DNA from: CAIWHR01 sp963726765
Lineage (GTDB): Bacteria; Pseudomonadota; Gammaproteobacteria; Burkholderiales; Casimicrobiaceae
NCBI GenBank assembly: GCA_963726765.1
Contig: CAVSDH010000013.1
Location: 62,001 to 126,000 of the forward strand
Direction: 5' to 3'
DNA length: 64,000 nt
Numbering within the stretch: the first letter of the stretch is position 1; each line of letters starts with the position of its first letter. Of this stretch, positions 10,259 through 20,383 are shown piece after piece. The position numbers were made by a program, and so were the translations under genes. Under the pieces are notes generated by a model that saw nothing but the letters and a program-made list of their open reading frames with translations, did not search any database and had not been told where the DNA came from.

Positions 10259-11953
10259 ATGATTCGTCCCAACGGGCTGCTTTTTGCGGTCGACGAGACT
10301 CCGCCGCCGGGCGTGCTCGTTTTCTCCGTTGCCCAGCACGTGGCGTTGATCACCAACTCCCTCGTCTTTCCGGCGCTGCTCGCCCGCGAGGCGGGTCTTT
10401 CGGAAACCCAGCTGCTCGACTCGGTTTCCCTGGCCATGCTGGCGCTGGGCGTCGCGACGGTGTTGTTCTGCCTGCGATCGCGATTCCTGGGTAGCGGATA
10501 TCTCGCTCCCGCCGGGTACACGCCGATCTATTTCGAGCCCTCGCTTTACGCGTTGCAGCACGGCGGGCTCGCCATGGTCTACGGGATGACGATGATCTCC
10601 GGAACGGTGCAGGTCGTCATTGCCCCCGTTCTTCGCCGGTTGCGCTCCCTTTTTCCGCCCGAGATCGCCGGGCTCGTCGTCGCCATCTCCGGGTTGTCGC
10701 TCGCCGTGCTCGGCGCGCGCTACAGCCTCGGCATCAAGGGCGGGAACGGCGTCCAGCCCACTTTTCTCGCCGTTGCCGGCCTGACGCTGGTCACCATGGT
10801 CGCGCTCAACATCTGGACCAAGGGCTACCCCCGGATGTTCTGCGTGATGATCGGCGCCGTCGTCGGGAATCTCGCGGGCCTCGCGCTCGGCGTGGGGGAT
10901 TTTTCGATCGCCGACTCGTGGGACAACTTCGTGCTCTTCCGCGTGCCCAGCGTCGGCCATGTCGGCTGGACGTTCGACCTGGCGCTGATCCCGCCCTTTG
11001 CCGTCGTGGCGCTGGCGGGAACGCTCAATCTCATGGGCAACGTGTCGACGGCACAGAAGATCAACAACACGCGGTGGGTGCGCCCGGAATTCCGTTCGCT
11101 GAGCGGCGGGCTCATGAGCAACGGCATTGCGTCGATCTTCAGCGGTTTCGTCGGCAGCCCCGGCGTCAACAGCCTGAGCTCGTCGATCGGCCTGTCGAGC
11201 GCCAGCGGGGTCACGAGCCGGGTTCTCGGCTACTGGATCGGTGCCGCGCTCGTCGCCTTTGCGTTTTTCCCGGTGCTTGCGGGCTTCTTCGTGGCCACGC
11301 CGGAACCGGTGGTCGGCGCGTCGCTCTTCTTCTCTTCCGCCTTCATCTTCGCCAACGGGCTGCAGATGATCACGTCGCGGATGCTCGACACGCGCAAGAT
11401 ATTCGTCATCGGGCTGTCGTTTGCGATGGCCGTGCTGGCCGACGTCTACTACGACGTCTTCAAGGCCGCGCCAACGGCGGTCCAACCCCTGTTCGGGAAT
11501 TCGCTCGTTCTCGGCACGGCGTGCGCGATGCTGCTGAACCTCATCATGCGGATCGGCGTGCGCCAGCGTGAGTCCCTTCGGGTCGCATCGAGCGGGGCCC
11601 GCGCGGAAACGGTGGAGCAGTTTCTTGCGGACCAGGGCGCGCGCTGGGGCGCGCGGCGCGAAATCGTGAGCACCGCGACCTTTGGCGTGGTGCAGGTGCT
11701 CGAAGTGATCGGGCAACCGCCGGGCGAGGTCGAAATCGAAGCGAGCTTCGACGAGTTCAACCTCGATCTTTATGTGCGCTTCGCCGGAGATCCGCTCGTC
11801 ATCCCGGAAAACAAGCCGAGCCCGGCGGAGATTGTCGCGAGTGCGGATGGCGAGAGGCTGCTGGCGGGGTATTTGCTGCGCCGTAGCGTGGACAGGATCG
11901 AGTGCCATGCGTCGGGTGGCCGGACAGAGGTTCACCTGCATTACGATCATTGA
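10259..11953 (+). CDS. NCS2-family (xanthine/uracil-type) permease with C-terminal GHKL-like domain
   Basis: 564 residues. Residues 1 to about 430 form a polytopic NCS2 nucleobase transporter, with many hydrophobic segments, the substrate-loop phrase ALAGTLNLMGNVSTAQKIN and an SSSIGLSSASGVTSRV re-entrant region. A soluble tail of about 130 residues follows. Its last part, LLAGYLLRRSVDRIECHA and a closing beta strand, follows the fold order of RsbW-type ATPases. The N-box acidic and Asn residues are not at the expected positions, so it may bind a partner rather than ATP. It is the last gene of the kinase/phosphatase/STAS array. Inference: the tail docks the STAS protein or the phosphatase protein and couples transport to the relay. 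Substrate unknown. Confidence 0.78.
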   Translation: MIRPNGLLFAVDETPPPGVLVFSVAQHVALITNSLVFPALLAREAGLSETQLLDSVSLAMLALGVATVLFCLRSRFLGSGYLAPAGYTPIYFEPSLYALQHGGLAMVYGMTMISGTVQVVIAPVLRRLRSLFPPEIAGLVVAISGLSLAVLGARYSLGIKGGNGVQPTFLAVAGLTLVTMVALNIWTKGYPRMFCVMIGAVVGNLAGLALGVGDFSIADSWDNFVLFRVPSVGHVGWTFDLALIPPFAVVALAGTLNLMGNVSTAQKINNTRWVRPEFRSLSGGLMSNGIASIFSGFVGSPGVNSLSSSIGLSSASGVTSRVLGYWIGAALVAFAFFPVLAGFFVATPEPVVGASLFFSSAFIFANGLQMITSRMLDTRKIFVIGLSFAMAVLADVYYDVFKAAPTAVQPLFGNSLVLGTACAMLLNLIMRIGVRQRESLRVASSGARAETVEQFLADQGARWGARREIVSTATFGVVQVLEVIGQPPGEVEIEASFDEFNLDLYVRFAGDPLVIPENKPSPAEIVASADGERLLAGYLLRRSVDRIECHASGGRTEVHLHYDH

Positions 11954-11984
11954 CGGCGGCGCGGGACCGGCCTCGGCCGAACGG

Positions 11985-12111
11985 TCGAAGGCGACTGCGC
12001 CGCGATCCTTGCTAGACTCGTTCGCACGATTCCTGCGCCGGGATTCGCGTCCGGACGCTTCCTCGTGCCGGGCAACGCGACGATCGACGATCCGGCGAAA
12101 TGGAGCGGGTC
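11985..12111 (+). pseudogene. right copy of the direct repeat: decayed ubiK promoter and start
   Basis: This sequence aligns with 1614-1740, sharing TTGCTAGACTCGTT (one change), TGCGCCGG and then the ubiK start region. In the ubiK frame it would read VPGNATIDDPA-KWSG against MLSNKTFDDLAAKIG, with the ATG changed to GTG and two bases lost near 12106. No similarity to ubiK can be followed past about 12111. It lies 63 bases ahead of comM. The simplest reading is a duplicated junction: ubiK was once directly followed by comM, and a ~10-kb block now separates them, leaving a partial second ubiK start that has since decayed. Confidence 0.65.
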
Positions 12112-12174
12112 GCCGTCGGCGTGCCGGCGCGCGTTTGCCTCAGTCAAAAGGACTATCGATCCCGCGAGGCACCG

Positions 12175-13695
12175 ATGTCGCTTGCGGTCGTCCACTCGCG
12201 TGCCCTCGCCGGGCTGGAGGCGCCCCCCGTCGCGGTCGAGGTTCATCTGGCCGGGGGGCTTCCGGCGTTCAATCTGGTCGGCCTGCCGGACACCGAAGTG
12301 AAGGAGTCGCGCGAGCGCGTCCGCGCGGCGCTGCAAAACGCGCAGTTCGAATTTCCGGCGCGCAAGATCACCGTCAATCTCGCGCCCGCCGATTTGCCCA
12401 AGGAATCGGGCCGCTTCGATCTGCCGATCGCGATCGGAATTCTGGCGGCAACCGGGCAGCTGACGGGCACGGCGCTCGGGCAGTTCGAGTTCGCGGGCGA
12501 GTTGGCGCTGGGTGGCGCATTGCGCCCGATCCGCGGGGCGCTGCCAATGGTGTTGGGTGCACGCCGCGAGGGGCGCGCGTTCGTTCTGCCGGTCGCGAAT
12601 GCGGCGGAAGCGGCGCTCGTGCGCAACGCGGTGGTGCACCCGGCCGCGACGCTGCTTGCGGTCTGTGCGCACCTCACCGGGAGAGACCCGATTCCGGCAT
12701 TGCCGCCGACGGAACTCGCGAACGACGCATCCTCGTTTCCGGATCTCTCCGACGTTCGGGGACAGGTGCAGGCCAAGCGCGCGTTGACGATCGCCGCAGC
12801 CGGCGGCCACAGCCTTCTGATGATCGGCCCGCCGGGCACGGGCAAGTCGATGCTCGCGCAGCGCCTGCCGGGGCTGCTCCCGGCACTGTCGGAAGACGAG
12901 GCGCTGGCGACGGCCGCCATCGCGTCGCTTGCCAACCGCTTCCGCCCCGCGGAGTGGCGCATGCGTCCCTTCCGCGCACCGCATCACACGGCAAGCGCCG
13001 CCGCGCTGACCGGAGGGGGAAGCGACCCGCGGCCCGGGGAAATTTCGCTTGCTCACCACGGCGTTCTCTTTCTCGACGAACTGCCCGAATGGGATCGCCG
13101 GGTGCTGGACGCCCTTCGCGAGCCGCTCGAGTCGGGCGTCATCCACATCTCGCGCGCCGCACGGCAATGCACGTTTCCGGCGCAGTTCCAGTTCGTCGCG
13201 GCGATGAACCCGTGCCCCTGTGGATGGCTGGGTCACGAAAGCGGGCGATGTCACTGCACCCCGGATCGCATCGCGCGTTACCGCGCCCGCGTGTCCGGCC
13301 CGCTGCTCGACAGGATCGACCTCGGCATCGAAGTTCCGGCGCTTCCGTCCGAAGCGCTTGCAGTGCGCGGGCCCGAGTCCGAAGGTGCGGGTTCTCAGGC
13401 AACGACAAGCGAGGTCCTTGGCAAGCACGCGGCGGGCGCGCGCGCTCGGCAGATGGATCGGCAGGGCAAGCCCAATGCCCGGCTCGGCCCGCGCGAGGTC
13501 GAGACCTACTGCACGCCGGACACCGCCGGCGCGGCGTTGCTCGCGCATGCGATGTCGCGACTGTCGCTTTCGGCGCGGGCCTATCACCGGATCCTGAAAG
13601 TCGCGCGGTCGATCGCCGATCTCGCCGGCGTCGGCACGATCGGCCCGGCGCATGTCGCAGAGGCGATCGGGTATCGTCGCTTCGAGCGGATTTGA
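12175..13695 (+). CDS. comM: ComM / YifB-family Mg-chelatase-like AAA+ ATPase
   Basis: 506 residues, normal for ComM. It starts MSLAVVHSRALAGLEAP and has a Lon-like N-terminal domain, including KITVNLAPADLPKESGRFDL. The AAA+ core has Walker A GPPGTGKSM and Walker B GVLFLDELPEW, and a cysteine-rich loop NPCPCGWLGH is followed by CHC. A C-terminal helical subdomain completes it. In Vibrio and Haemophilus ComM is a hexameric branch-migration helicase that helps integrate donor DNA during natural transformation. The ATG at 12175 is where family conservation begins. In relatives it follows ubiK directly; here an accessory block and a decayed ubiK start lie in front. The promoter duplicated from ubiK may now serve comM. 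Confidence 0.93.
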   Translation: MSLAVVHSRALAGLEAPPVAVEVHLAGGLPAFNLVGLPDTEVKESRERVRAALQNAQFEFPARKITVNLAPADLPKESGRFDLPIAIGILAATGQLTGTALGQFEFAGELALGGALRPIRGALPMVLGARREGRAFVLPVANAAEAALVRNAVVHPAATLLAVCAHLTGRDPIPALPPTELANDASSFPDLSDVRGQVQAKRALTIAAAGGHSLLMIGPPGTGKSMLAQRLPGLLPALSEDEALATAAIASLANRFRPAEWRMRPFRAPHHTASAAALTGGGSDPRPGEISLAHHGVLFLDELPEWDRRVLDALREPLESGVIHISRAARQCTFPAQFQFVAAMNPCPCGWLGHESGRCHCTPDRIARYRARVSGPLLDRIDLGIEVPALPSEALAVRGPESEGAGSQATTSEVLGKHAAGARARQMDRQGKPNARLGPREVETYCTPDTAGAALLAHAMSRLSLSARAYHRILKVARSIADLAGVGTIGPAHVAEAIGYRRFERI

Positions 13696-13782
13696 GGCGC
13701 GCACGGTTGGTGCGGCTTCCGGCCCGCTATGATTCGGGTTGCACGCGAACGATTGCCAGCCCGCGGCGGAAAGCGCGACCCG

Positions 13783-14985
13783 ATGCACGGCCCCTACCTC
13801 ACCCACCTGCGCGGCGTCCTTGATCGAATCCGCGCCGACGGCTTCGAGAAGAAGGAACGGATTCTCTCGAGCCCCCAGTCGCCCGAGATCGAGCTCGCCA
13901 GCGGCGCCCGCGTGCTCAATTTCTGCGCGAACAATTACCTTGGCCTCGCCAGCGACACGCGCCTCATCGGCGCCGCGCGCGACGGTCTCGCGCGCTACGG
14001 GTTCGGACTGGCGTCGGTGCGGTTCATCTGCGGCACCCAGAGCGTGCACACGACGCTCGAGGCGGCGCTCGCGGCGTTCCTGAAGACCGAGGGAGCGATC
14101 CTTTACGGGAGCTGCTTCGACGCGAACGGAGGCCTGTTCGAGACCCTGCTCGGCGAAGAGGACGCGGTGATCAGCGACGAGCTCAACCACGCGAGCATCG
14201 TCGACGGCATCCGGCTCTGCAAGGCGAAGCGCTTCCGTTACCGCAACAACGACATGAAGGATCTCGAGGCAAGACTCCTGGAGGCGGATGCAGCGGGCTC
14301 GCGCTTCAAGCTGATCGCGACCGACGGGGTCTTCTCGATGGACGGCATCGTCGCCGATCTCCGCGCGATCTGCGACCTCGCCGACCGCCATCATGCATTG
14401 ACGATGGTCGACGATTCGCACGCCGTGGGGTTTGTCGGCGAGGGCGGTCGCGGAACGCCGGAGTTCTGCGGCGTCGACGGACGCATCGACATCCTGACCG
14501 GAACGCTCGGCAAGGCAATGGGGGGCGCATCGGGCGGGTACGTCGCCGCGCGGCGCGAGATCGTCGACCTCCTGCGCCAGCGCTCGCGGCCTTATCTGTT
14601 TTCGAACACGCTGGCGCCGTCGATCGCCGCCGCTTCGCTCGAGGTGCTCGAGCTCCTGACGAGCGACGAAGGCGCGGCATTGCGCCGCCGCGTGCGCGAT
14701 AACGGCGCGCGCTTTCGCGAGGGGATGACGGCCATGGGCTTCGATCTCGTACCGGGGAGCCATCCGATCATCCCGGTGATGCTCGGGGACGCGCAGCTCG
14801 CCAACCGGATGGCCGACGCGCTGCTCGCCGAAGGCATCTACGTCATCGGCTTCTCCCATCCGGTCGTGCCGGCAGGCAAGGCGCGCATCCGGACGCAGAT
14901 GAGCGCCGCGCATACCACGGCGCACATCGACCGCGCGCTCGACGCCTTCGGCCGGGTCGGCCGCGCGCTCGGGATCGTGCAATGA
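13783..14985 (+). CDS. kbl: glycine C-acetyltransferase (2-amino-3-ketobutyrate CoA ligase)
   Basis: 400 residues, a PLP enzyme of the alpha-oxoamine synthase family. The segment FCANNYLGLASD, the histidine motif DDSHAVGFVGEGGRG and the PLP-lysine segment TGTLGKAMGGASGGYV are all present. It cleaves 2-amino-3-ketobutyrate with CoA to glycine and acetyl-CoA, the second step of threonine degradation. The start MHGPYLTHLRGVLDRI at 13783 matches the family N-terminus better than an in-frame ATG at 13729. It overlaps or abuts tdh, so both enzymes of the pathway are coupled. Glycine made here is the ligand of the riboswitch and substrate of the Gcv system 10 kb downstream. Confidence 0.95.
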   Translation: MHGPYLTHLRGVLDRIRADGFEKKERILSSPQSPEIELASGARVLNFCANNYLGLASDTRLIGAARDGLARYGFGLASVRFICGTQSVHTTLEAALAAFLKTEGAILYGSCFDANGGLFETLLGEEDAVISDELNHASIVDGIRLCKAKRFRYRNNDMKDLEARLLEADAAGSRFKLIATDGVFSMDGIVADLRAICDLADRHHALTMVDDSHAVGFVGEGGRGTPEFCGVDGRIDILTGTLGKAMGGASGGYVAARREIVDLLRQRSRPYLFSNTLAPSIAAASLEVLELLTSDEGAALRRRVRDNGARFREGMTAMGFDLVPGSHPIIPVMLGDAQLANRMADALLAEGIYVIGFSHPVVPAGKARIRTQMSAAHTTAHIDRALDAFGRVGRALGIVQ

Positions 14986-15002
14986 ACGAAACGGACACCG
15001 CC

Positions 15003-16037
15003 ATGAAGGCGCTTGCCAAGCTCGAGCGCGCGCCGGGGCTCGCGATGACGCGCGTGAAAAAGCCCGAGGTCGGGCACAACGACGTGATGATCCGGATCGT
15101 GAAGACCGCGATCTGCGGCACCGACATCCACATCTGGAAGTGGGACGATTGGGCGCAGAAGACAATTCCGGTGCCGATGCACGTCGGTCACGAATATGTG
15201 GGCGAAATCGTCGAGCTCGGGCAGGAGGTGCGCGGCTTTGCCATCGGCGACCGGGTTTCCGGCGAGGGGCACATCACCTGCGGCTTCTGTCGCAACTGCC
15301 GGGCGGGCCGCCGCCACCTGTGTCGCAATACGGTGGGCGTGGGCGTCAATCGCGAGGGTGCCTTCGCCGAATACCTGGCGATCCCCGCGTTCAACGCGTT
15401 CAAGATTCCCGACGACATCCCGGACGACATTGCCGCGATCTTCGACCCGTTCGGCAACGCGACGCACACGGCGCTCTCGTTCAACCTGGTCGGCGAGGAC
15501 GTGCTCATCACGGGTGCCGGACCGATCGGCATCATGGCGGCGGCGATCGCGCGGCACGTTGGCGCGCGCCACGTCGTGATCACCGACGTCAACGATTATC
15601 GGCTCGACCTTGCGCGGCGAATGGGCGCGTCACGCGCGATCAACGTCGGACGGACGAGGCTGCGCGACGTGATGGTGGAGCTCGGCATGACGGAGGGGTT
15701 CGACGTCGGCCTCGAGATGTCCGGCGTCCCGGCGGCGTTTTCGGACATGCTCGAATGCATGAATCACGGCGGAAAGATCGCGTTGCTCGGGATCCCCCCC
15801 GCGCACATGGCGATCGACTGGAACCAGGTGATCTTCAAGGGCCTCGAGATCAAGGGTGTCTACGGGCGCGAGATGTTCGAGACCTGGTACAAGATGGTGG
15901 CGATGCTGCAGAGCGGGCTCGACCTTTCGCCGATGATCACGCACCGTTATCCGGTCGACGACTTCGAGGCCGCGTTTGCGACGATGCTGTCGGGCGCGAG
16001 CGGGAAGGTCGTGCTCGATTGGGCGGGGGCATCCTAG
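15003..16037 (+). CDS. tdh: L-threonine 3-dehydrogenase
   Basis: 344 residues from MKALAKLERAPGL, the start conserved in betaproteobacterial Tdh; an in-frame ATG at 14982 overlaps the kbl stop (ATGA) and is a credible alternative. It is a zinc-dependent medium-chain dehydrogenase. The catalytic-zinc ligands are in AICGTDIH and GHEYVGE, the structural-zinc cysteines in CGFCRNCRAGRRHLC, and the NAD-binding Gly motif is GAGPIGIMAAAIA. It oxidises threonine to 2-amino-3-ketobutyrate, which Kbl then cleaves. Gene order kbl-tdh with coupling is the common operon arrangement. Its sequence is intact, with no frame break. Confidence 0.95.
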   Translation: MKALAKLERAPGLAMTRVKKPEVGHNDVMIRIVKTAICGTDIHIWKWDDWAQKTIPVPMHVGHEYVGEIVELGQEVRGFAIGDRVSGEGHITCGFCRNCRAGRRHLCRNTVGVGVNREGAFAEYLAIPAFNAFKIPDDIPDDIAAIFDPFGNATHTALSFNLVGEDVLITGAGPIGIMAAAIARHVGARHVVITDVNDYRLDLARRMGASRAINVGRTRLRDVMVELGMTEGFDVGLEMSGVPAAFSDMLECMNHGGKIALLGIPPAHMAIDWNQVIFKGLEIKGVYGREMFETWYKMVAMLQSGLDLSPMITHRYPVDDFEAAFATMLSGASGKVVLDWAGAS

Positions 16038-16211
16038 AAGGGGCGGGCGCAAGCGGCTTCGGCGACCGTTTGGCGGCCTCCGCGTCTGCCAAAGTACTGC
16101 GCGACCCGTCGGCCGCAACCGGCACTCGCGTCCGCTCCCGAGCGCTCCGCGCTCAGGCCCCTCTCCGCCGTTCGTGCCGCATTGCTGCGCTGCGGTAAAC
16201 TGGGCGGCTCC

Positions 16212-19200
16212 ATGAATGCCGTCGCCGACCGCCTGCCGGACATCGCGGACGCGCACGCCGAAACACCGCGGCTGCGCGAGATCCCCTACAACTACACGTC
16301 GTTCTCCGACCGCGAGATCGTGATCCGCCTGCTCGGGGCGGATATGTGGTCGATTCTGGAGGGGCTGCGGGGCGAGCGTCGCACGGGGCGATCCGCACGC
16401 ATGCTGTTCGAGGTGCTGGGCGACATCTGGGTGGTCGATCGCAACCCGTACCTGCAGGACGACCTTCTCGACAGCCCGGGTCGGCGGCGCCTGCTGGTCG
16501 AAGCGATGCGGCACCGGCTCGCGGAGATCGAAAAGCGACGGCAAGCCAACGCGGATGACGACGCGAATCGCGACTCAAACGTCGCGCAGCTCGTCGCCGC
16601 GGCGCGCGCTGCGGTCGATCGGTTTGCCGCGTCGTTCGGCGAGACTGCGACGCTGCGCCGCCGCGCGCTGCGCGCATTCTGCCGCCACACGCGAAAGGAC
16701 AACGTCGCGTTCGACGGCCTCGCCCGCGTCTCGCACGTGACCGACGCGACCGACTGGCGGGTCGAGTATCCGTTCGTCGTCGTGTACCCGGACACCGAGG
16801 AGGAAATCCGCGGGCTGGTCGAGGATTGCATCGAGCTCGGACTGACGATCATCCCGCGCGGCGGCGGCACGGGCTACACGGGGGGCGCGATTCCGCTGAC
16901 GCGCCGCTCGGCCGTGATCAACACCGAGAAACTGGAGCGATTGTCCCCCATCGAACCGATGGCGATTCCCGGGCGGGCGGAGCCGATCGCCACGATCGAC
17001 TGTGGCGCGGGGGTCGTCACGCGTCGGGTCATGGAAGCGGCGGAGGAGGCAGGGCTCGTCTTCGCGGTCGACCCGACGTCTGCCGATGCGTCCTGCATCG
17101 GCGGCAACGTCGCGATGAACGCCGGGGGCAAGAAGGCCGTGCTCTGGGGCACGGCGCTCGACAACCTTCTGTCGTGGCGAATGGTGACCCCGGAGGCGCG
17201 GTGGCTCGACGTGAGACGCGTCGATCACAATCTCGGAAAGATCCACGATGCCGCGCTCGCGACTTTCGAGATCGCCTGGTATGCGGCGGACGGCACGACG
17301 GTCGAGCGCAGGGAGACGCTGGCGATCCCGGGCGCCTCGTTCCGCAAGGCCGGTCTCGGCAAGGACGTCACCGACAAGTTTCTCGCCGGCCTGCCCGGCA
17401 TCCAGAAGGAAGGCTGCGACGGCCTCATCACCAGCGCGCGCTTCGTGCTGCATCGGATGCCGAAGGCGGTGCGGACCGTATGTCTCGAATTCTTCGGCCC
17501 GGTGCGCGACTCGACGCCGGCGATTGTCGAGATCAAGAACCATCTCGACGCACGGCCCGGTGGCGCAGTACTCGCCGGGCTCGAGCATCTCGACGAGCGG
17601 TACGTGAAAGCCGTCGGCTACGCGACCAAGGCGAAGCGCCACGGCCGGCCGAAGATGGTGCTGCTCGGGGACATCGTCGGCGAATCGGAGGACGGCGTCG
17701 CAAAAGCCGCGTCGGACGTCGTCCGCATTGCGAACGCGCGCGGCGCCGAGGGGTTTGTCGCCGTGTCCGCGGACGCGCGGAAGCGATTCTGGCACGACCG
17801 CTCCCGCACCGCGGCGATCGCGCGGCACACCAATGCATTCAAGATCAACGAGGACGTGGTCATCCCGCTCGGTCGTCTCGGCGACTATACCGACGGCGTC
17901 GAGCGGATCAACATCGAATTGTCGATCGCGAACAAGATCGCGCTATGCGATGCGCTCGCCGCGGTCTTCGCCGGCCCGTCGCTCGCCCCGGTCTGGGGGC
18001 CGGACGACGACGTGCGTCCGCCAGCCGACCTGCTGGCCGCGAAACTCGATGAGGCGCGCTCGCTCGTCGCTGGCGACCCGGGCGCGCTGGAAATCCCTGC
18101 TGGACGACATCGACGTCAATTTTCCGGCGCTGCAGGATCGCTCATGCGTGGTCTCATGGAAGTCGGAGCTGCGGGCGCCGCTTTCGGAGATCTTCGCCGG
18201 CCGCTCGTTCGCCCCGTTGCTGGCGCGCTGCGAGTCCGTGCACGCGGAAATCCTGCGGAGCCGTGTCTTCGTCGCGCTGCACATGCACGCGGGTGACGGC
18301 AACGTGCACACGAACATCCCCGTCAATTCCGACGATTATGCGATGTTGCGCTCGGCCAACGCCGCAGTCGCGCGGATCATGGCCCTCGCGCGGCGTCTCG
18401 ACGGTGTCATCTCCGGCGAGCACGGGATCGGCATCACCAAGCTCGAATACCTGACCGCCGACGAGATCGCGCCGTTCGCCGCGTACAAGCGCAGGATCGA
18501 CCCGCAGGGCCGATTCAACGCGGGCAAGCTGCTGCAGGGGGCTACGCTCGCCAACGCGTACACGCCGAGCTTCTCGCTGATCGGCCACGAAAGCCTGATC
18601 CTCGAAGCGTCCGCCATTGGGGACATCGCCGACTCCGTCAAGGACTGCCTGCGCTGCGGCAAGTGCAAACCCGTCTGCGCGACGCATGTGCCGCGCGCGA
18701 ACCTGCTCTATTCGCCGCGCAACAAGATCCTTGCGACGTCGCTGTTGATCGAGGCGTTTCTCTACGAGGAGCAGACGCGCCGCGGCGTCAGCCTCCGGCA
18801 CTTCGACGAATTCGGCGACGTCGCCGACCATTGCACGGTCTGCCACAAGTGCAAGAGCCCGTGCCCGGTCGACATCGATTTCGGCGACGTCTCCATCGCG
18901 ATGCGCAACCTGCTGCGGCGCGAGGGGAAGCGGAAATGGAATCCCGGCGCCGCCGCGACGATGTTCTTCCTCAATGCGACGGATCCGGCGACGATCAGGA
19001 TCGCTCAACGGGTCCTGATCGGCTGGGGCGCCCGCGTGCAGCGCGCGGCGTACGGCATCGCGCGCCGCTTCGGCCTGGGCCCGGCGCAGACGCGGCTGCC
19101 GCCCGCAACGGTGGGCAGGCCCGCCGCGAGGGCGCAGATCATTCACTTCGTCAACAAGCCCATGCCGGGGGGCCTTCCGAAGCGGACGGCGCGTGCGTTG

Positions 19201-20052
19201 CTCGACATCGAGGACGACGCGATCGTGCCGATCATCCGCGATCCGGCGAAGGCCGGCGACGATGCGGACGCCGTGTTCTATTTTCCGGGCTGCGGCTCCG
19301 AACGGCTTTTTTCGCAGGTGGGCCTCGCGACGCAGGCAATGCTCTATCACCTCGGAACGCAGACCGTGCTGCCCCCGGGCTACCTGTGCTGCGGCTACCC
19401 GCAGACCGCGTCGGGCGACGAGGATCGCGGACGGCAGATCACCACGTCCAATCGCGTGCTGTTCCACCGCGTCGCCAACACGCTAAATTACCTCGACATC
19501 CGGACCGTGATCGTCTCGTGCGGCACGTGCATGGACCAGCTGCAAAAATACGAATTCGACCGGATCTTCCCCGGTTGCCGCCTGCTGGACATCCACGAAT
19601 ACCTGCTCGAGAAGGGCGTTCGGATCAACGGCGTGACCGGAGTGCGCTACATGTACCACGATCCGTGTCACACGCCGATGAAGACCTACGCACCGCTTGC
19701 CGTCGTCAACGAACTGATGGGTGCCCCCGTGGCGCAGAACGAGCGCTGCTGCGGCGAATCGGGGTCGCTTGCGACGACGCGTCCCGACATCTCGACGCAG
19801 GTCCGCTTCCGCAAAGAGGCGGAAATGCGCAAAGGTGCCGCGGCGCTGCGCACCGACGGCTTCGCCGGAGAAGTCAAGGCCCTGACATCCTGTCCATCGT
19901 GTCTGCAGGGTCTTTCGCGGTTCGACGACGATGCCGGGACGCACGCCGATTACGTTGTCGTGGAGATGGCGAAACGCATGCTTGGCCCCGACTGGCTTCC
20001 GCAGTACGTCGCGCGGGCGAGCGCCGGCGGGATCGAGCGCGTCCTTGTCTGA
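16212..20052 (+). CDS. large FAD-linked oxidase / 4Fe-4S oxidoreductase (DUF3683 N-terminus), one frame break
   Basis: About 1279 residues if one extra base near 18060-18090 is removed. The reading frame up to there and the frame after it are both clearly family sequence. Order: DUF3683-type N-terminal region (REIPYNYTSFSDREIVIRLL), FAD_binding_4 domain (IIPRGGGTGYTGGAI), and an FAD-oxidase C-terminal domain (ALHMHAGDGNVHTN, SGEHGIG). Two ferredoxin-type clusters follow (CLRCGKCKPVC and CTVCHKCKSPCP), then two CCG heterodisulfide-reductase-like domains (CCGYPQ and CCGESGS). Related proteins oxidise 2-hydroxy acids such as D-lactate or glycolate and pass electrons to quinone. The fused arrangement is typical of betaproteobacteria. 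The start at 16212 has GGGCGG six bases upstream. The substrate is not settled by sequence. Confidence 0.85.
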
Positions 20053-20383
20053 TCCGCTGTTGCCGCGAGGTATCGCCGGCAGCACCGCGTAGCGCGGGTC
20101 GCGGGTGAAAAATCCCCGCAGCGACGACGCGCGTGGATCGCACGCCGCGCCGCGGGGGTGGAGGGAAGGCGAGCTGCGTCCAGGATACGTTCGGGCCCGG
20201 ACGTTGCGCTCCCGAATAATCCCCACCAGAATTGTCGAAGATTCCTGTCCCGGTCCGACAGAGGCGTGACTTCGGGGGTTATACGGTAGGGCGTCGCCCC
20301 GGGGGTTTGTGCTATAACCACTTGATGTGCTCAGGTACGATTGCCGCGCCGCTTCCGGGGCATCCCGGCAGCCGCCGCCGACG
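20053..20383. other. intergenic region, possible promoter
   Basis: I see no gene in these 331 bases. A -10-like TATAAC at 20313-20318 lies 65 bases ahead of the next gene, but no good -35 is found at the right spacing. A short dyad CTGTC/GACAG surrounds 20250-20265. Nothing else is supported. Confidence 0.35.

Noticed and set aside
11947..15165. Minus-strand open frame of over 1000 codons across comM, kbl and the start of tdh
   Set aside because: Shadow of three well-supported plus-strand genes.
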